A DNA stretch of 10,197 bases. It comes from an uncultured Clostridia bacterium. GTDB taxonomy: Bacteria; Bacillota; Clostridia; Oscillospirales; Acutalibacteraceae. The stretch spans positions 1 through 10,197 of the forward strand of contig CALAQQ010000095.1 of NCBI GenBank assembly GCA_937888485.1. Reading direction: 5' to 3'. A program made the translations under genes and the position numbers. Positions 1-6,724 of the stretch are shown one piece after another; the stretch's first letter is position 1; each line of letters opens with the position of its first letter. Below the pieces are notes generated by a model, which was not told the DNA's origin, ran no database searches, and saw nothing but the letters and a program-made list of their open reading frames with translations.

Positions 1-1352
1 TTTATCATCTTGCGGGATGTATGGGCAACAAAGAATTTCCGCCCGGATTATTCGGTAATTTCATAACCGACGACTTCTTTCCCTGGGCAGGGGATTATCA
101 CATGAATTATAACTATGAAGCACCCTATTACTGTGTTTTTTCTTCAAATCATCCCGAACTTTTTGACGGATATATGACACCTGTTAATGAGATGCGAGAA
201 GAAGCGAAGAGATTTGCACAGTTTTTCGGATGCAGAGGTTATGCTTTTCCCGTAAGTTTCGGTCCTAAGGCACTTGATGTTTATACTCAGAAAGACTGTA
301 AAGAACACGGAGTTCTTTTTCTCGGTCAGAAAAGTCACGCTGCCTATGCATGCGTAATTCCCATAATGCACTGGTTTTCAACATATGACAAGGATTATGC
401 GATTGAAAATTACTATGATTTTGTTCTGAATACTGCCGCATTCTGGGAAGATTATCTTGTCAAAGAAAAAGGCAGATATGTGATAAAAAATGATGCAGCG
501 CATGAAATTCCCTATTACCGTGGTGAAAAATTCAGATATATCACACATAAGGGTCAGATTGAAGCGGTCAATGCCATAAATTCTCTCGGACTTGTCAAGC
601 TTCTTTTCAAAGCGGTTTATGATATGTCGAAGGAACTCGGCCTCAATGCTGAAAAATATTCCTTGTGGGAGGATATCAACAAAAATCTGAGCGATTTTCC
701 AACATTCATAAAGCACGGTAAAAAATGTTTCCGCTATTCCAAAAGAGGTATACGCTGGAGAAATGATAACACAGTCGGTCTTCAGCATATATATCCGGCT
801 TCTCAGATTGGTTTTTCCTCGGGTGAAAAGCTTCTGAAAATTGCAAAAAATACTTATTTTATCAACGACAGACGTCTTGACGATAACGGTTCTAATTCAT
901 ATCTCCCCGCAGGTGCAAGAATCGGCGTTAACCCCGATTTCCTGATTGAAGGTATACACATGAATATAAAGGAATTCGGACTTCCCAATAAGCTGTTCCG
1001 TCATCACGGAGGCGGAATAGAGCATCTTACAACTATTCCAGCAACAATCAACGAAATGCTAATGCAAAGTCATGAGGGTATCATCCGGATTTTCCCCTGC
1101 TGGAACAGAAAAATGTCTGCTTCATTCGAAAATCTGCGTGCTGACGGTGCGTTCCTTGTTTCTGCCGAAAACAAAAACGAAAAAGTCACATCTCTTAAAA
1201 TCAAGAGTCTTAAAGGCAGAATATGCAATGTTGAATGTTCCGGAATCAAATGTGTGGTGAGAGAATCGGATAACAAGCAGATCCCTCACAGAAAAATGGG
1301 AGAAATCATTTCTTTTGCAACACAGGCAGATTCAGTTTACATTCTTATATAA
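1..1352 (+). CDS. GH95-like glycoside hydrolase, 5'-truncated
   Basis: The reading frame is open to the left edge (codons in phase from base 3), so the ATG at base 21 is probably internal and the N-terminus lies outside the window. Numbering from that ATG, the protein resembles the (alpha/alpha)6-barrel and C-terminal part of family GH95 (alpha-L-fucosidase/galactosidase type). The segment PPGLFGNF...PWAGDYHMNYN matches the GH95 pattern 'P.NLQGIWN...Y.lNiN', keeping the N-x-N pair (N29, N31) that positions the catalytic water in characterised members. INEMLMQSHEG...RADGAF (about 343-377) matches the GH95 'IAEMLLQSH.G...LRARGGF' tail. H161-E162 lies where the general acid might be expected. 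The usual IDGNFG motif is not present: E334 in GGGIEHLTT falls where its Asp would be. This is therefore a divergent relative whose substrate cannot be assigned. Secretion cannot be judged without the N-terminus. A terminator follows directly. Confidence 0.72.
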   Translation, partial: YHLAGCMGNKEFPPGLFGNFITDDFFPWAGDYHMNYNYEAPYYCVFSSNHPELFDGYMTPVNEMREEAKRFAQFFGCRGYAFPVSFGPKALDVYTQKDCKEHGVLFLGQKSHAAYACVIPIMHWFSTYDKDYAIENYYDFVLNTAAFWEDYLVKEKGRYVIKNDAAHEIPYYRGEKFRYITHKGQIEAVNAINSLGLVKLLFKAVYDMSKELGLNAEKYSLWEDINKNLSDFPTFIKHGKKCFRYSKRGIRWRNDNTVGLQHIYPASQIGFSSGEKLLKIAKNTYFINDRRLDDNGSNSYLPAGARIGVNPDFLIEGIHMNIKEFGLPNKLFRHHGGGIEHLTTIPATINEMLMQSHEGIIRIFPCWNRKMSASFENLRADGAFLVSAENKNEKVTSLKIKSLKGRICNVECSGIKCVVRESDNKQIPHRKMGEIISFATQADSVYILI

Positions 1353-1363
1353 AATCAAACCCT

Positions 1364-1419
1364 CAGACCACCTGAAAATCGCGTTCAAATCAGCGATGAG
1401 TCGGGTGGTTTGTTTTTTT
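1364..1419 (+). terminator. Rho-independent terminator after GH95-like gene
   Basis: A 9 bp stem pairs CAGACCACC (1364-1372) with GGTGGTTTG (1404-1412), including one G-T wobble. A second, inner stem is ATCGC (1378-1382) with GCGAT (1393-1397). A run of seven T follows at 1413-1419. It begins about 12 bp after the stop codon and separates the glycosidase gene from the next operon. Confidence 0.85.
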
Positions 1420-1461
1420 GCAAATAATTAAATTTGTTGCAGGAATAATTTCTTTATATGA

Positions 1462-1490
1462 TTGAAAACTTTGTATAATAATGTTATAAT
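1462..1490 (+). promoter_or_regulatory. Sigma-A-type promoter of the CooC/dehydratase-like operon
   Basis: The -35 element is TTGAAA (1462-1467), followed by a 17 bp spacer and a perfect -10 TATAAT (1485-1490), which is preceded by the extended -10 TGT (1482-1484). An overlapping second TATAAT lies at 1474-1479 but has no suitably placed -35. Transcription would begin near 1497. The leader is short (about 25 nt), leaving no room for a riboswitch, and I see no obvious operator palindrome. A GGGAGAG ribosome site at 1509-1515 precedes the first gene. Confidence 0.8.
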
Positions 1491-1522
1491 AAAAAGTAGT
1501 ATTTATTTGGGAGAGATATTCA

Positions 1523-2290
1523 ATGAAAGAAAATGCAACAATAATTGCTTTATCGGGTAAAGGCGGCGTCGGAAAAACCTCAATTTCCGCCGCAATAGTA
1601 AAGCTCCTTGTAGAGGCTTATCCCGACAAAAAAATATTGGCTATTGATGCCGACCCTGCAGTTGGTCTTTCAACGGCTCTCGGTATTGATGTTAAAATGA
1701 CTATTGATGATATACGCAAAGAGATTGTTGACACTGTCGAGGACGGTCAGACGAGAGCGGCAATCGAGCTTCTCGGAGATGCAAGATATAAGATTTTCGA
1801 TGCCCTTGTTGAAACCGACGGCTTTGCATTTATTGCAGTCGGCAGACCCGAAAGTGCAGGATGCTACTGCAAGATAAATACTTATCTCAAGGAAGTTATC
1901 AGCATTCTTTCAAATGAATTTGACTATGTCGTAATTGACGGTGAAGCGGGCATTGAGCAGATAAACCGCCGTGTCATGGAAAAGGTTTCGCATCTTCTTC
2001 TTATCACCGATGCAAGCAAAAAGGGAACTCAGGTTATTTCGACGATAAAGACTGTTGCCGACGAGCTTGTTATGTATAAAAAAATCGGTGCAATCGTAAA
2101 CAGAATTCCGGATGAAAGCGTAATTCCTTATATTGACACAAACGGAATTCCCGTTTTGTCTTATATTCCTACAGACTCAAACCTTGCTATTTATGATATC
2201 GAGGGCAAAAACATAACGAAGCTCCCCGATGATTCAAATGTTGTTAACGGAGCAAGAAAAGCTCTTGTTGAAATGGAGATTTTAAAGTGA
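1523..2290 (+). CDS. CooC/AcsF-type P-loop ATPase, putative metal-cluster maturation factor
   Basis: This 255-residue cytoplasmic ATPase belongs to the SIMIBI (MinD/ParA/CooC) class. It has the deviant Walker A motif GKGGVGKT (residues 12-19), AIDADPAVGLS (40-50) as the family's switch I-type segment, and VVIDGEAGIEQINRR as the Walker B/switch II region. The deciding feature is GCYCKIN: cysteines C114 and C116 form the C-x-C motif that in CooC proteins binds Ni(II) between two subunits of the ATP-driven dimer. 'GEAGIE...R' and 'RPESAGCYC' are also CooC-like. Characterised CooC proteins insert nickel into carbon monoxide dehydrogenase, and the homologue AcsF matures acetyl-CoA synthase. No CODH is seen here, so the client is probably one of the downstream proteins; that is inference. 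The length is normal for CooC (about 250). GGGAGAG at 1509-1515 lies 7 nt before the ATG. Its TGA overlaps the GTG start of the next gene. Confidence 0.85.
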   Translation: MKENATIIALSGKGGVGKTSISAAIVKLLVEAYPDKKILAIDADPAVGLSTALGIDVKMTIDDIRKEIVDTVEDGQTRAAIELLGDARYKIFDALVETDGFAFIAVGRPESAGCYCKINTYLKEVISILSNEFDYVVIDGEAGIEQINRRVMEKVSHLLLITDASKKGTQVISTIKTVADELVMYKKIGAIVNRIPDESVIPYIDTNGIPVLSYIPTDSNLAIYDIEGKNITKLPDDSNVVNGARKALVEMEILK

Positions 2291-3492
2291 GAGATTTAAA
2301 GCATCTTTATGAATTTGAAAATCTGCTTCAGGAAGCAAACAACGCTCTTGTGCAGAAAGCAAAGAACGACGGCGGTATTGCTCTCGGTTATACCTGCTAT
2401 CACATTCCCGAAGTTCTTCTTAACTGCGGAAACTGTTTTTCGGTAAGACTTCGTGCACCGAGAACAGGTTCAATGGATATTGCAACATATTACATGAGCA
2501 ACTTTCTCTGCGGTTTTTCAAAGGCTGTATTGGAGCGTGCAATTGAGGGCGGTTACAACTTCCTCAATGCACTTCTTGCGAGCGAAACCTGCTCCGAAAT
2601 GAACAGAACGGCTGAACACTTCGAGCTTCTCAATCTTGTTGAAAACGATAAGTTTTTCCTGACATTTCTTGACATGCCGTTCAAGATTGCGGACCATACC
2701 GTTAAGCATTATGTTACCCAGACAAGAAATAAAATCCTCAATAAACTGACAGAGGTTTACGGTGTTGACACCTCCGACGCAGCCCTTCTCAAAGCGGTTG
2801 AAGAGCATAATGAGGTCTGCCGTCTTATGACCGAAATAGGGGAATACAGAAAAGAAGATAATCCCCGTATAACAGGTTATGAATATCATATTTTAAGCCT
2901 CGTTACATATTGCTGCCCCAAAGCTCTTATTCTTCCCATGCTTCGCGAAACTGCTGAGGAACTCAAAACAAGAGAGCCCGATGCAAAGAAGAATTTCAGA
3001 GCAAAAATCGTTGTTGTAGGTTCGGAAATGGACGACCCTGATTTCACCGCACTTATCGAAGACAGCGGCGCACTTGTTGTTGCGGACAGATATTGCTTCG
3101 GCTCAATGCCCGGCAGAGAAGAAATAAAAATCAATCCCGATGAGGACGTTTTAACGCAGATTTGCAAGCATTATCTCAAAACAAGTCAATGCCCCCGTTA
3201 CATGAGCCATGAAAAAGTTCAGGAACGCAGGGATTATGTCAAAAAGCTTGTTGATGATTATCATGCTGACGGTGTTATGTACGAACAGCTCAAATTCTGC
3301 GAATACTGGGGCTACGAAAGAGCTCTTGCATCGTATGTTATGAGTGAGGACTACGGTGTACCCACGGCTGCGGTTGACAGACAGTATACCGCATCAGCTT
3401 CGGGACAGCTTCGCACACGCGTTCAGGCTTTTGTTGAAAGCCTCGAAATCAAGAAAATCCAGAAGGAAAGGCAGGCGAAGAAAAATGGCTGA
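2287..3492 (+). CDS. 2-hydroxyacyl-CoA dehydratase/BCR superfamily protein, HgdB-like (beta) subunit
   Basis: This 401-residue protein belongs to the HGD-D superfamily (2-hydroxyacyl-CoA dehydratase, benzoyl-CoA reductase and double-cubane cluster proteins). These are oxygen-sensitive Fe-S enzymes that receive an electron from an ATP-hydrolysing activase. Visible hallmarks are LGYTCYHIPEVLLNCG (C37), the counterpart of the N-terminal 'C..P.El..a.G' cluster loop, then C75 (FLCGFSKA), C102 (SETCSEMNR), C270 (ADRYCFGS) and C338 (YEQLKFCEYWGYE), the last matching the C-terminal 'kfC' ligand region. VVVGSEMDDPDF (242-253) starts the second Rossmann-like half. Cysteines outnumber the three needed for a simple [4Fe-4S] cluster (C47, C50, C178, C209-C210, C293 and C302 are also present), so a larger cluster is possible but unproven. 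The start is GTG inside GTGA, overlapping the upstream stop by 4 nt, with GGAG at 2275-2278. It overlaps the next gene by 8 nt. Usual beta subunits are about 380 residues. Confidence 0.85.
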   Translation: MRDLKHLYEFENLLQEANNALVQKAKNDGGIALGYTCYHIPEVLLNCGNCFSVRLRAPRTGSMDIATYYMSNFLCGFSKAVLERAIEGGYNFLNALLASETCSEMNRTAEHFELLNLVENDKFFLTFLDMPFKIADHTVKHYVTQTRNKILNKLTEVYGVDTSDAALLKAVEEHNEVCRLMTEIGEYRKEDNPRITGYEYHILSLVTYCCPKALILPMLRETAEELKTREPDAKKNFRAKIVVVGSEMDDPDFTALIEDSGALVVADRYCFGSMPGREEIKINPDEDVLTQICKHYLKTSQCPRYMSHEKVQERRDYVKKLVDDYHADGVMYEQLKFCEYWGYERALASYVMSEDYGVPTAAVDRQYTASASGQLRTRVQAFVESLEIKKIQKERQAKKNG

Positions 3493-5017
3493 TCTCGGAA
3501 AACTTTACAGCGATGACCGTAAGGCTCTGCTGAAGCACAGAGAATGGCGCGGTTTCAAAGACACAATGTATGATTATTACCGCTGGCTTGTAACCTGGAA
3601 AGACATGATAGTCATGGTTCTCAAAGCTCCGATATCAACCGTCAAGGGTCTTTGGCGTTACCGCTGGATGGCGTCATATCTTTCAACCCCTTCGTTCATC
3701 GACAGACATACGGCAGGTCTGAGAGGAACGCATCTTCGCATCGTTCACCTTCATTTTAATATGATTGTAAAGCATGCGACGGGTCTTATTCATACCTCGT
3801 TTGTTGCCGATGAAAAAATCAATCCGAAAAACAAACTTTCAAAGAAGATTGTTCTTACGGATGAGATTATTCCCAACGAAATATTTTCGGGTTTCCCCAA
3901 TCTGACGGTTGTTCCTTTGCAGACTATTCCCATTTTCCTCACCTCAATGGTTGACCAGCAGATAACTCCGCCTTACCTTGAAGTGACGGAAAGTTTCGGC
4001 GTTCCTGCCGACGTTTGCCCTCTTCCGAGCGCAGAGGCAGGCGTTGCAATCGAGGATGACTATCCGAAAATGGGCTGCTGCATGGTTGCAACAAATATGC
4101 CCTGCGACGGTTCTGTTATGAACTCAACCTTCCTTGACAGACGACTCAATCTTCCTGTTCATCTTTTCAATATTCCTCTGCGTTATAATGATGAGGATGT
4201 TCAGGAATATGCTGTTGAAGAAGTCAAAGAGCTTATAAAATTCATTGAAGAACAGACTGGTGAAAAATTCAACTGGGATGTGTTTGTTGAAGCTCTCAAA
4301 AACTCTAATAAACAGCTTGAATATGAAATTGAAAAATGGGATATCAACAAAACAAAATATCCTCAGATGACGGGCGCTGCTTTCTGGCTTTACAGAATCT
4401 ACTACTTCAATCTTTCGGGCGGTGTTGACAAGAGATTCCTCAAAGTTGATGAAAAGGTCAACAAGCTGATGCTGAAAGCCTATGAAAAGAAAGAACCCGT
4501 TTCAAAAGAAATGCGCCACCGTGCGGTTGTATGGAGTTGCCCCGCAAACTACTACACAAGTTTTGCAAACTGGCTTGAAAACTGCTGGGGTATGAACGTT
4601 GTCATGGATATGGAAACAATGATTTCTTATATCAAATACAACACCGAAGATAAAGAAGAAATTCTCAAAGACGTTGCGAAAACATATCAGCGCTCAATTA
4701 TGCGTAAGCATACCAAAGGCGGCTACAGAAACGTTGTGGACGAGCTCTGGAGAATTGTTGAAGAGTATGATGCGGATACCGTTATCATGTATGACCAGAT
4801 TTCATGCAAGGGCATGGACGGTCTTGCAGGCATATTTGATGACCAGGCAAGAGAGCGCAATATCAATTTCATCTGGGTTAAGCAGGACCTTATGGACCCG
4901 AGAACAATTTCAAGACGCGATATGCGTGAACAGGTTAACAAATATATGCAGACTGTTCTTCAGGAGGAGCCTCTTGACCCCTCGCTTGTAGACTTTGAAG
5001 ATGACTTAGCTTGGTAA
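3485..5017 (+). CDS. 2-hydroxyacyl-CoA dehydratase/BCR superfamily protein, HgdA-like (alpha) subunit
   Basis: This protein is 510 residues from the ATG at 3485. The frame is open further upstream, but that extension (from 3344) lies inside the previous gene and encodes an implausible Arg/Lys-rich stretch, so I chose the ATG that overlaps the preceding stop by 8 nt and has AGG-rich sequence at 3464-3475. The protein appears to be the larger partner of the HgdB-like subunit. Candidate cluster or structural cysteines are C178 (ADVCPLPSAEAG), C198-C199 and C207 (MGCCMVATNMPC), C352 (VVWSCPANYY), C367 and C441 (MYDQISCKGMDG), the last matching the family's C-terminal cysteine loop. The N-terminal 'TCxxP' cysteine loop of the partner is absent; the equivalent stretch reads VPLQTIPIFLTS. 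Residues 20-70 are rich in Trp, Tyr and Arg and look like a peripheral or amphipathic extension. It is longer than typical alpha subunits (about 410-480). It probably forms a heterodimer with the 2287-3492 product. Confidence 0.8.
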   Translation: MADLGKLYSDDRKALLKHREWRGFKDTMYDYYRWLVTWKDMIVMVLKAPISTVKGLWRYRWMASYLSTPSFIDRHTAGLRGTHLRIVHLHFNMIVKHATGLIHTSFVADEKINPKNKLSKKIVLTDEIIPNEIFSGFPNLTVVPLQTIPIFLTSMVDQQITPPYLEVTESFGVPADVCPLPSAEAGVAIEDDYPKMGCCMVATNMPCDGSVMNSTFLDRRLNLPVHLFNIPLRYNDEDVQEYAVEEVKELIKFIEEQTGEKFNWDVFVEALKNSNKQLEYEIEKWDINKTKYPQMTGAAFWLYRIYYFNLSGGVDKRFLKVDEKVNKLMLKAYEKKEPVSKEMRHRAVVWSCPANYYTSFANWLENCWGMNVVMDMETMISYIKYNTEDKEEILKDVAKTYQRSIMRKHTKGGYRNVVDELWRIVEEYDADTVIMYDQISCKGMDGLAGIFDDQARERNINFIWVKQDLMDPRTISRRDMREQVNKYMQTVLQEEPLDPSLVDFEDDLAW

Positions 5018-5032
5018 AGGAGTAATATTATT

Positions 5033-5827
5033 ATGAAATATTTCGGCGGATGTGACGTCGGTTCAACCTATACAAAATGCGTGATTCTCGATGAAAACGG
5101 AAAAATGGTTGCCAATGTTACAAACAGAAGCAAGATAAATCCCGTTGCAAGCGCAGAAATCGCTCTTAACGATGCGGTTTCGCAAGTCAGCGGTCTTAAT
5201 TCGGCAGAAGAACTTACATATCTTATCGGTACGGGCTACGGCAGAAACAAGGTTCCTTTTGCAGATGAAAACATCTCGGAAATCAGCTGCCATGCGATGG
5301 GTGTTCATGTCACAAATCCGGAGGTTAAAGCTATAATCGATATCGGAGGTCAGGACGTAAAAGGTATTTCAATCGATACCGACGGAACAGTCAAAAACTT
5401 TGCGATGAACGATAAGTGTGCCGCAGGTACCGGTAGATTTTATGAAGCAATGGCAAACGCTTTTGAAATGACCCTTCCCGAGTTTTCGAAGCTTTCACTT
5501 GAAGCAAAGAACACTATTCCCATTACTGCACAGTGCACCGTTTTTGCAGAAAGCGAAGTTATTTCACTTGTCGGCGAGGGTAAACCCATGGATGAAATTG
5601 CGGCAGGAATCCAGCTTGCAGTTGCAAAGAGATGCTTTGTTATGGCTAAAAAAGCCGGTGCAACCGACAGCATAACCCTTACAGGCGGCTGTGCAAAGAA
5701 TGACGGCCTTAAGAAAGCAATCGAGAAGGTTCTCAAGATCAAGGTTGTTGAGCTTTCAACAGACCCACAGCTTATGGGTGCTCTCGGTGCGGCTGAATAT
5801 GCCCGTCAGAAAGGTCTGGATAAATAA
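5033..5827 (+). CDS. Acyl-CoA dehydratase activase (BadF/BcrAD/HgdC family)
   Basis: This 264-residue ASKHA-fold ATPase is of the size of HgdC-type 'archerases'. GGCDVGSTYTK (5-15) is the phosphate-1 loop, IDIGGQDVK (102-110) is the family signature with phosphate-2 function, and LTGGCAKNDG is the adenosine-binding loop. C129 (NDKCAAGTGRF) and C168 (TAQCTVFAESE) sit 39 residues apart, the same spacing as the two cysteines through which the homodimer of the characterised 2-hydroxyglutaryl-CoA dehydratase activator holds one bridging [4Fe-4S] cluster. Its role in the family is to couple ATP hydrolysis to injection of a low-potential electron into the dehydratase/reductase component, here most likely the two adjacent subunits. 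It starts 15 bp after the alpha subunit, with AAGGAG at 5017-5022 preceding the ATG by 10 nt. All key residues look intact. Confidence 0.93.
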   Translation: MKYFGGCDVGSTYTKCVILDENGKMVANVTNRSKINPVASAEIALNDAVSQVSGLNSAEELTYLIGTGYGRNKVPFADENISEISCHAMGVHVTNPEVKAIIDIGGQDVKGISIDTDGTVKNFAMNDKCAAGTGRFYEAMANAFEMTLPEFSKLSLEAKNTIPITAQCTVFAESEVISLVGEGKPMDEIAAGIQLAVAKRCFVMAKKAGATDSITLTGGCAKNDGLKKAIEKVLKIKVVELSTDPQLMGALGAAEYARQKGLDK

Positions 5828-5828
5828 T

Positions 5829-5984
5829 ATGGAAGTTGTTTTTATAATTCTCGGTGTGTTGCTTGCACTGTTTGTTGTAACGTTCATAATCTATTTTTTC
5901 AATCTCGATATGAAGCTTATCCGTAAGGTTTATGATCTTCTCGGAAAGCACTATGACACAATGAAAAGGGATAAAAAGCTCTGA
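5829..5984 (+). CDS. Small single-span membrane protein, unknown function
   Basis: This is a 51-residue protein. Residues about 4-24 (VFIILGVLLALFVV and onward to IIYFF) form one strongly hydrophobic helix. The remaining 27 or so residues are charged and basic (MKLIRKVYDLLGK...MKRDKKL), so by the positive-inside rule the C-terminus should be cytoplasmic. The frame is open upstream as far as 5691, but that part lies within the activase gene in another frame; the ATG at 5829, 1 bp after the activase stop, is the sensible start. No strong Shine-Dalgarno sequence is present (AGAAAGG at 5808-5814 is too distant), which suggests translation coupled to the activase. Its stop codon shares one base with the next start (TGATG). 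I do not recognise the family. Its place inside the operon suggests it anchors the complex or links it to the membrane, which is inference. Confidence 0.7.
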   Translation: MEVVFIILGVLLALFVVTFIIYFFNLDMKLIRKVYDLLGKHYDTMKRDKKL

Positions 5985-6679
5985 TGAAATTTTTTGATTC
6001 TTTAATCGTTGAAACCGATAAGCTTATATCGTCTTTTCACAAAAGAATTCTTCGGAATGATTCCGTATGGAATGATATCGGTCAGAATCAGGTGATTATG
6101 AGACGTGACACGGCATTTGAACTTGACGGAGTCGGATTTAACCTTGTCACATCCGATGATGTTTCCGATGAAATTATTCTCATAGGCGATAATCTTGGTG
6201 AAATCAGAGAAAACCGCAAATTTGCCCGTATAACCGTTGTCGGAATTGAAGATACCGATGAACAGAAGGCTTACAATCTAATCAAAAAGATTGATTATGT
6301 CAAATATCACACATTTCCCGACGGCTATATGATGAGAAGTACCTCACGTTCACACAAAGAAGCTGTACGTGTTTCAAAAAGTGCAGTGAAAGACGGAATT
6401 GATTTTGGCGCTGTCGGTTCATTGCTGATTGAAAAATATAAGGAAATTCCTTCCGTCAAAGGTGTCAGGCTTATATTTATAACGACCCCCGAAGCTGATT
6501 ATTCTCAGGCGGAAAGAATTGCAAACAAGAATTATGAAATTACCGAGACACTCAATCATGTCATGAACAGCGTTACTTTCGATTGTGACACCTGTAATCT
6601 GAAAGCAATCTGTGACGAGGTTGAGGGGATGAAAGAATTGCATTTCAACAAGACAGATAATATTAGCCGTATCCGTTAA
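5984..6679 (+). CDS. Acetyl-CoA synthase/CdhC beta-subunit-like protein, reduced form
   Basis: This 231-residue protein resembles the central domain of acetyl-CoA synthase (AcsB/CdhC). 'FELDGVGFNLVTSDDV...IILIGDNLGEI' (about 45-74) parallels the ACS 'ELGGP...LV....V.DG.v.viGPDl.e' region. 'GYMMRSTSRSHKEAVRVSKSA' (114-134) parallels 'eG..H.gQRd..WiRvSK.A', and 'GIDFGAVGSLLIEKYKEIPSVKGVRLIFITT' parallels 'Gf.l.hiG..l...f...p.ivd.vqv.i.T'. Near the C-terminus, C201-x2-C204-x5-C210 stands where ACS carries the first cysteines of its Ni-Fe-S A-cluster, but the later cysteines of ACS, including the CGC nickel ligands, are missing because the protein ends about 20 residues on. It is much shorter than ACS (about 400-730 residues). 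It may bind a [4Fe-4S] cluster with an open site or serve as a scaffold. It could also be a distinct family sharing only the fold. It overlaps the previous stop by one base. Confidence 0.7.
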   Translation: MKFFDSLIVETDKLISSFHKRILRNDSVWNDIGQNQVIMRRDTAFELDGVGFNLVTSDDVSDEIILIGDNLGEIRENRKFARITVVGIEDTDEQKAYNLIKKIDYVKYHTFPDGYMMRSTSRSHKEAVRVSKSAVKDGIDFGAVGSLLIEKYKEIPSVKGVRLIFITTPEADYSQAERIANKNYEITETLNHVMNSVTFDCDTCNLKAICDEVEGMKELHFNKTDNISRIR

Positions 6680-6724
6680 ATGCGGTTTCAATATAATAAA
6701 ATTCACTGATAAAAAGGAGATTTT

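Noticed and set aside
1523..2290. ParA/MinD chromosome partition or cell-division ATPase
   Set aside because: The GCYC nickel-type motif and GEAGIE context fit CooC, the MinD membrane-targeting tail is not seen, and no MinC/MinE or ParB gene is adjacent.
3344..3484. Longer reading frame of the alpha subunit starting at 3344
   Set aside because: The extra 47 codons lie inside the beta-subunit gene, encode an Arg/Lys/Ser-rich stretch unlike the family, and the ATG at 3485 has a fitting ribosome site and overlap.
5033..5827. N-acetylglucosamine kinase of the BadF/BadG family
   Set aside because: The two cluster cysteines with 39-residue spacing and the DIGGQD motif mark an Fe-S activase, and the neighbours are its expected partners.
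5691..5828. Longer reading frame of the small membrane protein starting at 5691
   Set aside because: The added part is the activase gene read in another frame; the ATG at 5829 directly before a clean membrane helix is the better start.
6692..6697. TATAAT as a -10 box of a promoter for the LRR gene
   Set aside because: No convincing -35 lies 16-18 bp upstream (GTATCC at 6669-6674), so the match could be chance in AT-rich sequence.
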